The notes under the pieces are model-generated. The model made no database searches. It was given only the letters and a program-made list of their open reading frames with translations, and was not told the origin of the DNA. Below, in pieces: positions 1 through 8,700 of a stretch of 64,000 bases of DNA (position 1 is its first letter; each line of letters opens with the position of its first letter). Made by a program: the position numbers and the translations under genes. Origin of the DNA: Pelagimonas sp050633425 (GTDB lineage Bacteria > Pseudomonadota > Alphaproteobacteria > Rhodobacterales > Rhodobacteraceae); assembly GCF_050633425.1 (NCBI RefSeq), contig NZ_JBOEGM010000013.1, positions 248,001-312,000 of the forward strand. Reading direction: 5' to 3'.

Positions 1-792
1 CTTTTTGGCCGCGTCTGGACACATCACACCTTTGACAAGCAGATCGCCGCTCCATTCGTCGCGCAGGGCTGAGAGGGTGTCCCAGTCGGGGGCCCCCCTA
101 ATAATATGACCCGCATGGGCCAAAGAGGATCGGGACTGAGATGTGTCAACATAGCTCTCGGGCAAGCGCAGACGCGGGGCCCCGGTTCTAAGAGTGCCAA
201 GCGCCCATTGCGGATGCGTCAGAACCTCCCAAATGACACGGGGTGTGATTTTGGGCGGCAGGCTGAGTTTTGCACGGCGTTGCCGTTCGCGGCGGCTATC
301 GTCGGGCACATCTACGGTCAGAATCAGTTTGGTAAATCCAGCGTCGCGGGCCCGGCGCAACATATCGCGCCGGATGTCCGGATCAGAAGGGCAATAGAGC
401 TGAAACCATCCCATATCCCCGGCAATGGGGCCAATTTCCTCGGGCAGGCGGGTGGCCACGGTGGAGAGACCATAAGGAATGCGGGCCTTTTGCGCGAAAC
501 CGGAGAGATAACGTTCCGCCCCCGGCCACATCACGCCGGCCATTCCAACAGGCGCAATCCCGAACGGGCGGCTATAGGTTTGGCCCATGAATGTGGTTTC
601 AAACTGGGGATCAATCGCCCCCTTTAGAATGTCAGGCATAAACAACACCGCATCCAACGCATCGCGGTTGCGCGTCGCCTGAAGCTCTCTGCCGGTGCTG
701 CTGTCGAGATATTCAAAAGCGAAATGCGGAACGCGGCGCCGGGCACGTCGGCGCAAGTCTGAGACAGCGGGGTAAGTAAGATCCAAATCCAT
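1..792 (-). CDS. lldD: FMN-dependent alpha-hydroxy-acid (L-lactate type) dehydrogenase, 3' end outside window
   Basis: The reading frame stays open from an ATG at 792 down to the window edge, giving 264 residues of an N-terminal portion. It begins MDLDLTYPAVSDLRRRARRR and carries the family landmarks PVGMAGVMWPGAE (FMN phosphate region) and WFQLYCPSD, followed by LILTVDVP. Family members oxidise L-lactate or related 2-hydroxy acids with FMN and pass electrons to the respiratory chain. The active-site His and Arg of the C-terminal half lie outside the window. No strong ribosome-binding site precedes the ATG. In-frame TTG and CTG codons upstream are possible but less likely starts, and an in-frame TGA closes the frame near 844. 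The exact 2-hydroxy acid substrate cannot be told. Confidence 0.87.
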   Translation of the reverse strand, partial: MDLDLTYPAVSDLRRRARRRVPHFAFEYLDSSTGRELQATRNRDALDAVLFMPDILKGAIDPQFETTFMGQTYSRPFGIAPVGMAGVMWPGAERYLSGFAQKARIPYGLSTVATRLPEEIGPIAGDMGWFQLYCPSDPDIRRDMLRRARDAGFTKLILTVDVPDDSRRERQRRAKLSLPPKITPRVIWEVLTHPQWALGTLRTGAPRLRLPESYVDTSQSRSSLAHAGHIIRGAPDWDTLSALRDEWSGDLLVKGVMCPDAAKK

Positions 793-915
793 TCCGGCAT
801 TTGTGGACAGATGGCGCGCACTGTCCAGCCCTCTCAAAAGAGATCATGCCGGTTCATCCAATTTTAAATGGTTTTGACGAAAACTGAGTCGGGACAAGAA
901 TTGAGGGAGCATGTG

Positions 916-1398
916 ATGCACTGTTTGATAGTTGATACGCAACCTGGGCGGCTTGACCTTTCGATGATCGCCTTTCTTGAGGCGGGTTTGCAGGTGACCG
1001 GAACAGGTAATTTGCAAGTGGCCGAGGCATGTTTGCGCCGGTCCTTGGTGGATGTTTTGGTCATCGACAAGGGCCCCAAAGGCCCCAGCCATGCGCGCTT
1101 GTTGCGATTGGCGGAAACGCGAAATTCGCAACTGGTCACCATGTTCCTAACCCCAACGGTTGAGCGGGATTCTGAACCAGTACCAAGGGCTTACCCTTCG
1201 GTTCATTGTGTACTTGGTGCCAATGTGAACCCCAACCTTGTGGCGAAGCTGGCGCTGGCGTCGCTGGCGGAAAAGACGGTTTGTTCTGGTCTGGATGCCG
1301 AACCATTTTTGACACGGGTGCAGTTCGACACCGAAACCGGTGACAAAGCGCCGCTGTTTCAATCAGCCCGCGCCAATGCCGATCGGTTTGCGGCCTGA
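916..1398 (+). CDS. Receiver-domain-like protein of unknown function
   Basis: 160 residues from the ATG at 916, which is preceded by GAGGGAG at a good distance; an in-frame ATG at 868 lacks this. The N-terminus (HCLIVDTQPG, then DVLVIDKGPKG near residue 50) reads like a response-regulator receiver: an acidic residue at the end of strand 1 and a candidate phospho-acceptor Asp at the end of strand 3. The usual conserved Lys region is not clear and there is no output domain, so this is a stand-alone and partly degenerate receiver. No kinase gene is adjacent. It ends 77 bp before the helicase gene. The fold is inferred from pattern only. Confidence 0.65.
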   Translation: MHCLIVDTQPGRLDLSMIAFLEAGLQVTGTGNLQVAEACLRRSLVDVLVIDKGPKGPSHARLLRLAETRNSQLVTMFLTPTVERDSEPVPRAYPSVHCVLGANVNPNLVAKLALASLAEKTVCSGLDAEPFLTRVQFDTETGDKAPLFQSARANADRFAA

Positions 1399-1419
1399 TC
1401 CTGGCCAAAAAAGCCTTGT

Positions 1420-1434
1420 GAACATAGTGCGAAC
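1420..1434. promoter_or_regulatory. Candidate LexA (SOS) box, GAAC-N7-GAAC
   Basis: GAAC at 1420-1423 and GAAC at 1431-1434 are separated by exactly seven bases. This is the direct-repeat LexA site known in Rhodobacter and other Alphaproteobacteria (GTTC-N7-GTTC read on the other strand). It lies 42 bp upstream of the helicase start, where a promoter would be expected, and uvrD is a classical SOS gene. Confidence 0.7.
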
Positions 1435-1475
1435 ACCGCTTCCCATCGGGGCATGGTTTCGATAAACTCCTCTCT

Positions 1476-3968
1476 ATGAGCAGTTTTGATGAGATGGACG
1501 CCTTCGAAGGCGCGTCACTGTCGGCCCGCGCTATGATGGCGCGCCCGGCTCCCTATTTGGATGAGCTGAACCCAGCACAACGCCAGGCCGTTGAAACCTT
1601 GGACGGGCCGGTTTTGATGCTGGCCGGAGCCGGGACGGGCAAGACCAAGGCGCTCACCGCGCGAATTGTGCATTTGATGAACACAAATCGCGCCCGACCA
1701 AACGAAATTCTGGCGGTGACATTTACCAACAAAGCCGCGCGCGAGATGAAGAATCGCGTTGGACGGATGCTCGGCGAAACGGTCGAGGGGATGCCTTGGC
1801 TTGGGACCTTTCATTCGATCTGTGTGAAATTATTGCGCCGCCATGCGGAATTGGTCGGAGCCGATGACGATGATGCGGTTGTCGATGGCAAACCGGTGCT
1901 GCATCTGAAATCGAACTTTACCATTTTGGATTCCGATGATCAGCTGCGCTTGCTCAAACAGTTGATCCGCGCGGCTGGCATTGATGACAAACGCTGGCCA
2001 GCACGGCAATTGGCGTCGATCATTGATGGTTGGAAAAACCGGGCGTTGACGCCTGACAAAATCCCGTCTGCGGATGCCGGGGCCTATAATCATCGTGGTC
2101 CTGAGCTTTATGATCAGTATCAGCGCCGCTTATTGGAACTGAACGCCGTCGATTTTGGTGATTTGTTGCTGCATGTGGTGACGATCTTTCAGGCCCACCC
2201 GGATATTTTGCGCAAATACCAAAACTGGTTCCGCTACATCATGGTGGACGAATATCAAGATACCAACGTTGCCCAGTATTTGTGGCTGCGTTTGCTGGCG
2301 CAGGGACATCGCAATATTTGCTGTGTTGGGGATGATGATCAGTCGATTTACGGCTGGCGCGGTGCCGAAGTTGGCAACATTTTGCGTTTTGAAAAGGATT
2401 TCGAAGGCGCACATGTGGTTCGTCTTGAGCAGAATTACCGCTCGACCCCGCATATTCTGGCCGCGGCTTCTGGTGTGATCCGGGGCAACTCTAACCGATT
2501 GGGCAAGGAGCTTTGGACGGCTGAAGAGCAGGGTGAAAAAGTGCGTCTGATTGGCCATTGGGATGGCGAAGAAGAAGCGCGCTGGATCGGTGATGAAATC
2601 GAAGCAATGCAGCGCGGTACACGAGGCGCCGAGCCGGTTAACCTTGATGACATGGCGATTTTGGTGCGGGCTTCGCATCAGATGCGGGCCTTTGAAGACC
2701 GGTTCTTGACCATTGGATTGCCCTATCGCGTCATTGGCGGCCCACGCTTTTACGAGCGGATGGAGATCCGTGATGCAATGGCTTACTTCCGCATCGTGAC
2801 CTCGCCCGATGATGATTTGGCGTTTGAGCGGATTGTGAACACGCCCAAGCGCGGGTTGGGTGATAAAGCCCAGCAAAACATTCAGCTGATGGCCCGTGAA
2901 AACGGCGTGTCGCTTTTGGATGGGGCCGCGCTGGCGATTGAACAGGGCGTGATCAAGGGCCGGGGGGCCAAAGCGCTTGGCGAATTGGTGGTTAATATCG
3001 CCCGCTGGGGGAGGATGATGAGGGCCACTGTTGCGGCGGATGGCGACTCACTTGTTGAGGATCTGTTACAGCCACAGCCACAAAAGTCCGAAGTGAGCCA
3101 TGTGGAACTGGCCCAAATCATCCTGGATGAAAGCGGCTATACAGGCATGTGGCAAAACGACAAAACGCCCGAAGCGCCTGGTCGGCTTGAAAACCTCAAA
3201 GAACTGGTCAAAGCATTGGAAAATTTCGAGAACTTGCAAGGGTTCTTGGAGCATGTGGCGCTGGTTATGGATAATGAAAGCGATGATGGCGGGGCTAAGG
3301 TCTCGATCATGACGTTACACGGTGCCAAAGGGTTGGAGTTTCCGGCGGTGTTTTTACCCGGCTGGGAAGACGGGTTGTTTCCGTCACAGCGATCAATGGA
3401 CGAGAGCGGTGTCAAAGGGCTCGAAGAAGAGCGACGGCTTGCATATGTGGGGATCACACGGGCCGAGAGGGTGTGTACAATTTCCTTTGCTGGCAACCGG
3501 CGGGTATTTGGACAATGGCAAAGCCAGCTGCCGTCACGTTTTGTCGATGAACTGCCTGAAGAGCATGTGGAGGTTTTAACACCGCCCGGTTTGTATGGCG
3601 GAAATTATGGAGCGGCGGCTCCTGGTGGAATGTCTTCGGGTGGGCTGGCAGGCGGCGCGTCTTCTGGATTGGAAACGCGTGCCGCTGAAGCGAATGTCTA
3701 CAATTCGCCGGGCTGGAAACGCTTGCAAGCTCGAAGTCAAGAGCGCCCGATGAGCCAACCCAAAGAGAGCCGCAATACGGTGATTGATATGCAGGCCGTC
3801 GCAGCCTTTATGGTTGGAGAACGGGTGTTTCATCAGAAATTTGGCTATGGGGCTGTTGTCGGTGTCGAAGGCGACAAAGTTGAGATCGAGTTTGAAAAAG
3901 CCGGACTGAAAAAAGTTGTGTCCCGCTTTATCGTTGGGGCCGATGCGGTGGATGACGTGCCGTTTTGA
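1476..3968 (+). CDS. uvrD: ATP-dependent DNA helicase UvrD/PcrA, superfamily 1A
   Basis: 830 residues, a 3'-5' DNA helicase for nucleotide excision and mismatch repair and for clearing proteins from DNA. Walker A AGAGTGKT is at residues 50-57, Walker B VDEYQDTN near 256-263, then the SF1 motif QNYRST near 320 and MTLHGAKGLEF and VGITRAE towards the C-terminus. The last 50 residues (VGERVFHQKFGYG...) form the PcrA-type C-terminal domain that binds RNA polymerase in Bacillus. About 25 extra residues precede the Q motif. The ATG at 1476 has no clear Shine-Dalgarno sequence, and an in-frame ATG at 1494 is an alternative. A LexA-type box upstream suggests SOS control. Confidence 0.95.
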   Translation: MSSFDEMDAFEGASLSARAMMARPAPYLDELNPAQRQAVETLDGPVLMLAGAGTGKTKALTARIVHLMNTNRARPNEILAVTFTNKAAREMKNRVGRMLGETVEGMPWLGTFHSICVKLLRRHAELVGADDDDAVVDGKPVLHLKSNFTILDSDDQLRLLKQLIRAAGIDDKRWPARQLASIIDGWKNRALTPDKIPSADAGAYNHRGPELYDQYQRRLLELNAVDFGDLLLHVVTIFQAHPDILRKYQNWFRYIMVDEYQDTNVAQYLWLRLLAQGHRNICCVGDDDQSIYGWRGAEVGNILRFEKDFEGAHVVRLEQNYRSTPHILAAASGVIRGNSNRLGKELWTAEEQGEKVRLIGHWDGEEEARWIGDEIEAMQRGTRGAEPVNLDDMAILVRASHQMRAFEDRFLTIGLPYRVIGGPRFYERMEIRDAMAYFRIVTSPDDDLAFERIVNTPKRGLGDKAQQNIQLMARENGVSLLDGAALAIEQGVIKGRGAKALGELVVNIARWGRMMRATVAADGDSLVEDLLQPQPQKSEVSHVELAQIILDESGYTGMWQNDKTPEAPGRLENLKELVKALENFENLQGFLEHVALVMDNESDDGGAKVSIMTLHGAKGLEFPAVFLPGWEDGLFPSQRSMDESGVKGLEEERRLAYVGITRAERVCTISFAGNRRVFGQWQSQLPSRFVDELPEEHVEVLTPPGLYGGNYGAAAPGGMSSGGLAGGASSGLETRAAEANVYNSPGWKRLQARSQERPMSQPKESRNTVIDMQAVAAFMVGERVFHQKFGYGAVVGVEGDKVEIEFEKAGLKKVVSRFIVGADAVDDVPF

Positions 3969-3976
3969 ACGGGCGG

Positions 3977-3997
3977 CGATTTTTCGGCGAAAAATCG
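3977..3997. terminator. Hairpin between convergent uvrD and lrp genes
   Basis: CGATTTTTC, a GGC loop and GAAAAATCG form a 9-bp AT-rich perfect stem nine bases after the uvrD stop codon. The T5 run sits inside the stem rather than after it, so this is a plausible but unproven bidirectional terminator between two converging genes. Confidence 0.45.
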
Positions 3998-4027
3998 ATC
4001 AGCGTGCGTGTCGACCTCGCGTTTTGA

Positions 4028-4507
4028 CTAAAAGACTGGAAGCGGCGCGTCTTCTTTTGGCTGATCCATCACGATCTGACTGTGCACACGCGCGACAACG
4101 GGGTGGGCGAGCAACACGTCATGGATCAGCCGGTTAAGTGCGGCAAGATCAGGACACCACACGCGCAACAGGTAGTCTGCTTCACCCGTCATCGTCCAAA
4201 CTGACGTTATCTCGGCGCGGGTCCGCATGAGCCGGGAAAACCCAGCTCCTTGTTCAGGCCCGTGGCTGGCCAATTGAACTTGTACAAAAGCCTGAACAGA
4301 TAGGCCAAGCATGTTGGGATCTAGCCGAGCGCGATAGCCTTGAATGACACCACATTCTTCTAACCTCTGCCGTCGGCGGCTGGCTTGACTGGCAGACAGA
4401 TTGAGAGCGTCACCCAACTCCTGGGCTGTGGCGTGACCGTTCTTTTGCAGTAAGGTCAGTAGCGTTATGTCGGCGGATTCCAGTTTCATGCGGGCATTTA
4501 GCGTCAT
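4028..4507 (-). CDS. Lrp/AsnC family transcriptional regulator, probable hppD regulator
   Basis: 159 residues: an N-terminal winged helix-turn-helix (LLTLLQKNGHATAQELGDAL, then SASQASRRRQRLEE) and a C-terminal RAM/AsnC effector domain (ITSVWTMTGEADYLLRVWCPD). Such proteins form octamers and sense an amino acid or derivative. The gene is divergent from hppD, with 114 bp between the start codons. This arrangement is common for local regulators, so control of tyrosine catabolism is inferred. Neither the ATG at 4507 nor that at 4489 has a clear ribosome-binding site. The gene converges with uvrD. Confidence 0.88.
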   Translation of the reverse strand: MTLNARMKLESADITLLTLLQKNGHATAQELGDALNLSASQASRRRQRLEECGVIQGYRARLDPNMLGLSVQAFVQVQLASHGPEQGAGFSRLMRTRAEITSVWTMTGEADYLLRVWCPDLAALNRLIHDVLLAHPVVARVHSQIVMDQPKEDAPLPVF

Positions 4508-4621
4508 TTTTGAAATTTACGCAATCGTGACGCGGAAATGAGAAATTATGCCGCAACAATGCGCAAACAGCGCAGGCCGTAAAAGCTATATTGTTGGTGG
4601 AACTTTTAAAGGAGACATCCA
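4508..4621. promoter_or_regulatory. Divergent lrp/hppD promoter region
   Basis: The 114-bp shared intergenic region is AT-rich near the lrp side. TATATT at 4587-4592 is a possible -10 for hppD, but no good -35 lies 16-18 bp upstream, as expected for an activator-dependent promoter. A strong AAAGGAG lies nine bases before the hppD ATG. Operator positions cannot be assigned from one sequence. Confidence 0.4.
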
Positions 4622-5719
4622 ATGGGCCCATTCCCACATGACGCACCGCAATCGACAATAAGTGTTGAAAACCCTGCCGGCACCGATGGGTTTGAGTTTG
4701 TTGAATACGCACATCCAGAGCCTCAGGAATTGCGCGATCTCTTTGCATCTATGGGCTATCAGCATGTTGCCAATCACAAAACCAAGGCTATTGAGCTATG
4801 GCAGCAGGGCGATATCACCTATGTCATCAACGCCGAAGCCAATAGTTTTGCCGCGCGTTTTGTCGAAGAGCACGGGCCCTGTGCCCCCTCAATGGCGTGG
4901 CGGGTTGTCGACGCGCAAAAGGCGTTTGACTATGCGGTTTCCCAAGGCGCGGAAGCCTATGAGGGCGATGACAAAACCGTTGATTGGCCTGCTATCCGAG
5001 GCATCGGTGGCAGCCTGTTGTACTTTACCGATCAGTATTACGACACGTCGCCTTATAACCAAGAGTTTGACTGGATCGCAGAGTCCAAACCACGTGGCGT
5101 TGGTTTCTTTTACCTCGATCACCTCACGCATAATGTCGTCAAAGGCAACATGGACAAGTGGTTCAAATTCTACGGTGATCTGTTCAACTTCAAGGAAATT
5201 CGCTTCTTTGACATTGAGGGAAAATTCACAGGTCTGCGGTCGCGTGCTTTGACGTCACCTTGTGGGCGCATTCGTATTCCAATCAATGAAGACCGGGGCG
5301 AGACGGGGCAGATTGTGGCCTATCTCAAGAAATACAATGGCGAAGGGATTCAGCACATCGCTGTCGGATCCAAGGATATTTATCATTCGACCGATGAGAT
5401 CGCCCAAAAGGGAATCAAGTTCATGCCCGGCCCAAATGAGACCTATTACGATCTGTCTTATGACCGTGTGGTGGGCCATGATGAACCCAAAGACAAGATG
5501 ATGAAACATGGCATCTTGATTGATGGTGAGGGTGTCGATGATGGTGGTGAGACCAAGATTTTGCTGCAAATCTTCTCAAAAACGGTGATCGGGCCAATCT
5601 TTTTTGAGTTTATTCAGCGCAAAGGCGATGACGGCTTTGGCGAGGGGAATTTCAAAGCTCTGTTCGAATCTATTGAACGTGAGCAAATCGAAAGTGGTGA
5701 ACTCAGCGCCGCAGAGTGA
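4622..5719 (+). CDS. hppD: 4-hydroxyphenylpyruvate dioxygenase
   Basis: 365 residues, the normal bacterial length. The enzyme converts 4-hydroxyphenylpyruvate to homogentisate in tyrosine and phenylalanine degradation, using Fe(II) and O2. It has two vicinal-oxygen-chelate halves. The Fe ligands are visible as His167 (in LDHLTHNV), His245 (in IQHIAVGS) and Glu329 (in IFFEFIQRKG). The C-terminal GFGEGNFKALFESIEREQ is the family signature. The start is fixed by AAAGGAG upstream. No other homogentisate pathway gene is adjacent; the divergent Lrp gene is its probable regulator and a terminator-like hairpin follows. Confidence 0.96.
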   Translation: MGPFPHDAPQSTISVENPAGTDGFEFVEYAHPEPQELRDLFASMGYQHVANHKTKAIELWQQGDITYVINAEANSFAARFVEEHGPCAPSMAWRVVDAQKAFDYAVSQGAEAYEGDDKTVDWPAIRGIGGSLLYFTDQYYDTSPYNQEFDWIAESKPRGVGFFYLDHLTHNVVKGNMDKWFKFYGDLFNFKEIRFFDIEGKFTGLRSRALTSPCGRIRIPINEDRGETGQIVAYLKKYNGEGIQHIAVGSKDIYHSTDEIAQKGIKFMPGPNETYYDLSYDRVVGHDEPKDKMMKHGILIDGEGVDDGGETKILLQIFSKTVIGPIFFEFIQRKGDDGFGEGNFKALFESIEREQIESGELSAAE

Positions 5720-5743
5720 TCTGATTTTGCCAATATTGTACAG

Positions 5744-5769
5744 CGCCGTCCCAGATCGGGGCGGCGTTT
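5744..5769 (+). terminator. Intrinsic terminator of hppD
   Basis: A 9-bp GC-rich stem (CGCCGTCCC with GGGGCGGCG, one G-T pair) around an AGATC loop is followed by TTTG. It sits 25 bp after the hppD stop and just before the end of the converging 1041-codon gene. Confidence 0.65.
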
Positions 5770-5782
5770 GACGTTGGTCAAC

Positions 5783-8700
5783 TTAGCTACGGGGCATTTT
5801 CAAAGTCAGATTGCGCCCGCTTTTGGTATAGCGCAAATCACCATCCCCGATTGCGGCAACGCGACCACCATCCAACCGATCACCAACTTTGACCTTTTTG
5901 TATTTACCGTTTGGGAGACGGACCAAGGCGCGGCGATTGGCGGGGGTTCCATACACGCCTATCAGGCTGATTTTATTGAGATTAATTGCGTTGCGCACCG
6001 TTGCCGATTGGGCCACGCCGCGCGACGTCGGGGCGGCGGGCGTCACTGTTCTTGGGGCAATCGCGGCAGTTTGTACAGGTTCGTTAGACGGGGCAGCAGC
6101 GGCTGACCTCTCGGCGCGTCGTACAATTGCAGCCATATCACGGGGCCGACCAATGGGGGCAAGCGAAGATGTAACAGCACGATCAGTTGCAGGTGCATCC
6201 GGTTCTTGAACCACCGCTTCTTCCTGCACGGTTTTTGGCCGCATAACAGGCCGGATGGCCGCAAGCTCAGATCTTGAAATGCCGCTGAGAACCGCGCGTT
6301 CACGGGTTTCAACCAGGTTTTCAGGCCGCAAACGCGGGCGTAGTTTGCTCAGGGCTTGGTTGATTGGCGGCACCGGATCTGCGGCTTGAGGCGCTGCTGC
6401 TACGCTGCGCTGAGGTGGGATTACAGGTGGCAGGCCCGCAAAAACTCTGACACCATCGGGGCTTAGGGCCCCTTGAGGGGTTGCGCGCACCAAGCCGCGT
6501 GAATCCATGTCAAAGACTTGCCCTGCGGGTGGTGGCAACCGCTGAGGCTCGAGCAGAGGCTCTTGTGCGAGGGCAGAAGGTGATGGAAGGGCGATGGCAT
6601 CGGCTTCTTGTACTGCGGGGTCAATCGACGCGACATAAATGTTATCAACGTTGTCTTCGGGCAACCCATGCGGCGCGACTGGGGCCCGCTGCCAAATGCC
6701 TGTCGCAGCGTATGTGGCTGCGGCCTCTTCGGGTGACAGCATTTGCGGTACAATAGGCAGCGAACGGGGCTTGGGCGCATCTGTGGTTGGGCCCAAATCC
6801 AGAGCCGCGAGCTGAATGTCCGCATCTTCCTCTTTGGGTTCATCCGAAGGACGCAGAGTCGGAATCTCGGGTGTCGCCACACCCTCTGGCGCGATTTCAG
6901 GAGCGACAGCAATCGCAGGCTCGTCTGGGTCGGTTCCAAATAGGCCAGCCAGACCGTCATCCAAGAACACCGATGCCCAGGCCGCGACCCCCGCCATAAA
7001 GAGCAAGAGCCCCGCAGTCAAAAGGAGGCCCAAGAAACGGGGTTTCCCGCCGATCTGAGCGTGATTGCGTGCGCCAAAAACAGTGAGACGATCTCGCTCG
7101 CTTTGCGAAGTCAGCGATGCGGCCGCCGTTTCGGCAAGCGTTGGGTCGGCTGTTTCGGTCTTGGGCTTGGCGCGCAAGGCAGCGATGCGTCCAAGGGCCG
7201 ATTTTCCACTTTTCTCCGGAACCGCCTCTGGCTGTTCTGGGGCGGAAACGGCGGGCTCTTGGGTGGTTTTCGTTTGTCGCGCTGCGGCAAGACCAGCCAA
7301 AGCGCCGCGCCCCTTTGCAGAAGCGGCCTTTGAGGGCTGCGGTACTACGTCAGGCGCAGCACCGTCAGCGTCCTTGTTGTCCTGAACGGGTTTGTCGGAC
7401 CGGGCGCGCAAAGCTGCCAAACGCGCAAGCGCCGGAGCCGTGCTTGGGGCCGCGTCAGCTTGATCCTGAGGTGTCGTGCGCACCGGAGCCGATGGCGCTT
7501 TGGGAGACATCGGGGCGGGAGCCACCTTTGGTGCCGCAACGGGCGATCCTAGCTTGGCGTCCTCAGTATCCAAACGAGCCGATGTCACACCGGCTTCCTT
7601 GACGGCAGTGTCGCGTGTTGCGACAGGGGTAAACCGAGGTTTAACCTGCGCTGCTGGCCGCTCTTGCGTCTCAACCGTTCGGTCTTTGAGTGGGGCAGGC
7701 ATATCCGAACCATCGCGGGTGGCACGGATGGTCGAAAACGACATGGCCGGAGGCGGCGTTTCCGACTCAGCAGGTTCTACGAGCGTTTCGGTGATAGGCT
7801 CTGACAGTTCTGCATCGGGCTCTTTGTCGGAGACGAAATCACGTTCTTCAATCAGATCAAAATCTTGGGCCAGAGGAACTTCGGCCAGAGGGGCTTCGGC
7901 CAAAGAGTTTTCGGCCAAAGAGTTTTCGGCCTGAGGCAGTTGGTCTTTAGAAGCGGCTTGGGCGTCTGTGTGATCAAGCTGACTGTCCTGACGTTTTTCC
8001 AAAGACTCAGCTGCGATTAACTCAGGCTCATCGCTCTGGTCGCCAGTGTCTTCATGGGCGTCAGGGTCAGCTTGGAGCGCTGTGTCAGAAGGCGCGTCCC
8101 CCTCTGGGGCAATCACAACGTCTGTTGCAGGCTCTGCAAAATCCAACTCTTGTTGTTGGGCCGACAGTTGCGTGGGGGCGATTTCCGGCTCAGCGTCCGG
8201 TTCTACTGCAACCGCTGGGGTTTCCGCTTCGTCAGCCTCGGGCTGTTGGATATCAGGCTGTGCATCCTGATGTTGATCGACCTCTGGTTCTTGGTCTGTG
8301 TCATCGTCCTGCTCTGGCCAGCCGTTGCCTTCGTCTTCCAAGGAAACAGCCGCAAGGGGGAGCAGGGCCGCGTCGTTTGCAGGAACGATCGCGATGGTGT
8401 TGGGAAGACGCTCTGGCGCGCTGCCGCTCCAAGACCCGGCAGGCCCAAAGAAAACCGCGCCGTCAAATTGCCCATCGGGAGCAATGGCCGCGTGACCCAC
8501 CGGCTCAAAGCCATTCTGGCGTGCAAAATCTTCCGCTTCGTCAAGCGTTTCGCGTGCGACGGCAGCGATGAAAATGCGGCCATTGTGAACCGCAAAATCA
8601 TACACCAATTCATCGACGGGATAAGGCGTCGCCCCATCCAAGGCGGTTCGAACAGCCACATCCTGTGCAGAGGCATCACCGCCCAAGTCTTCGACATCTA

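Noticed and set aside
106..627. Plus-strand open frame at the left end
   Set aside because: It is the opposite strand of the alpha-hydroxy-acid dehydrogenase gene, whose minus-strand translation shows clear family motifs.
2130..2876. 248-codon minus-strand open frame
   Set aside because: Lies wholly within uvrD, whose motifs are beyond doubt.
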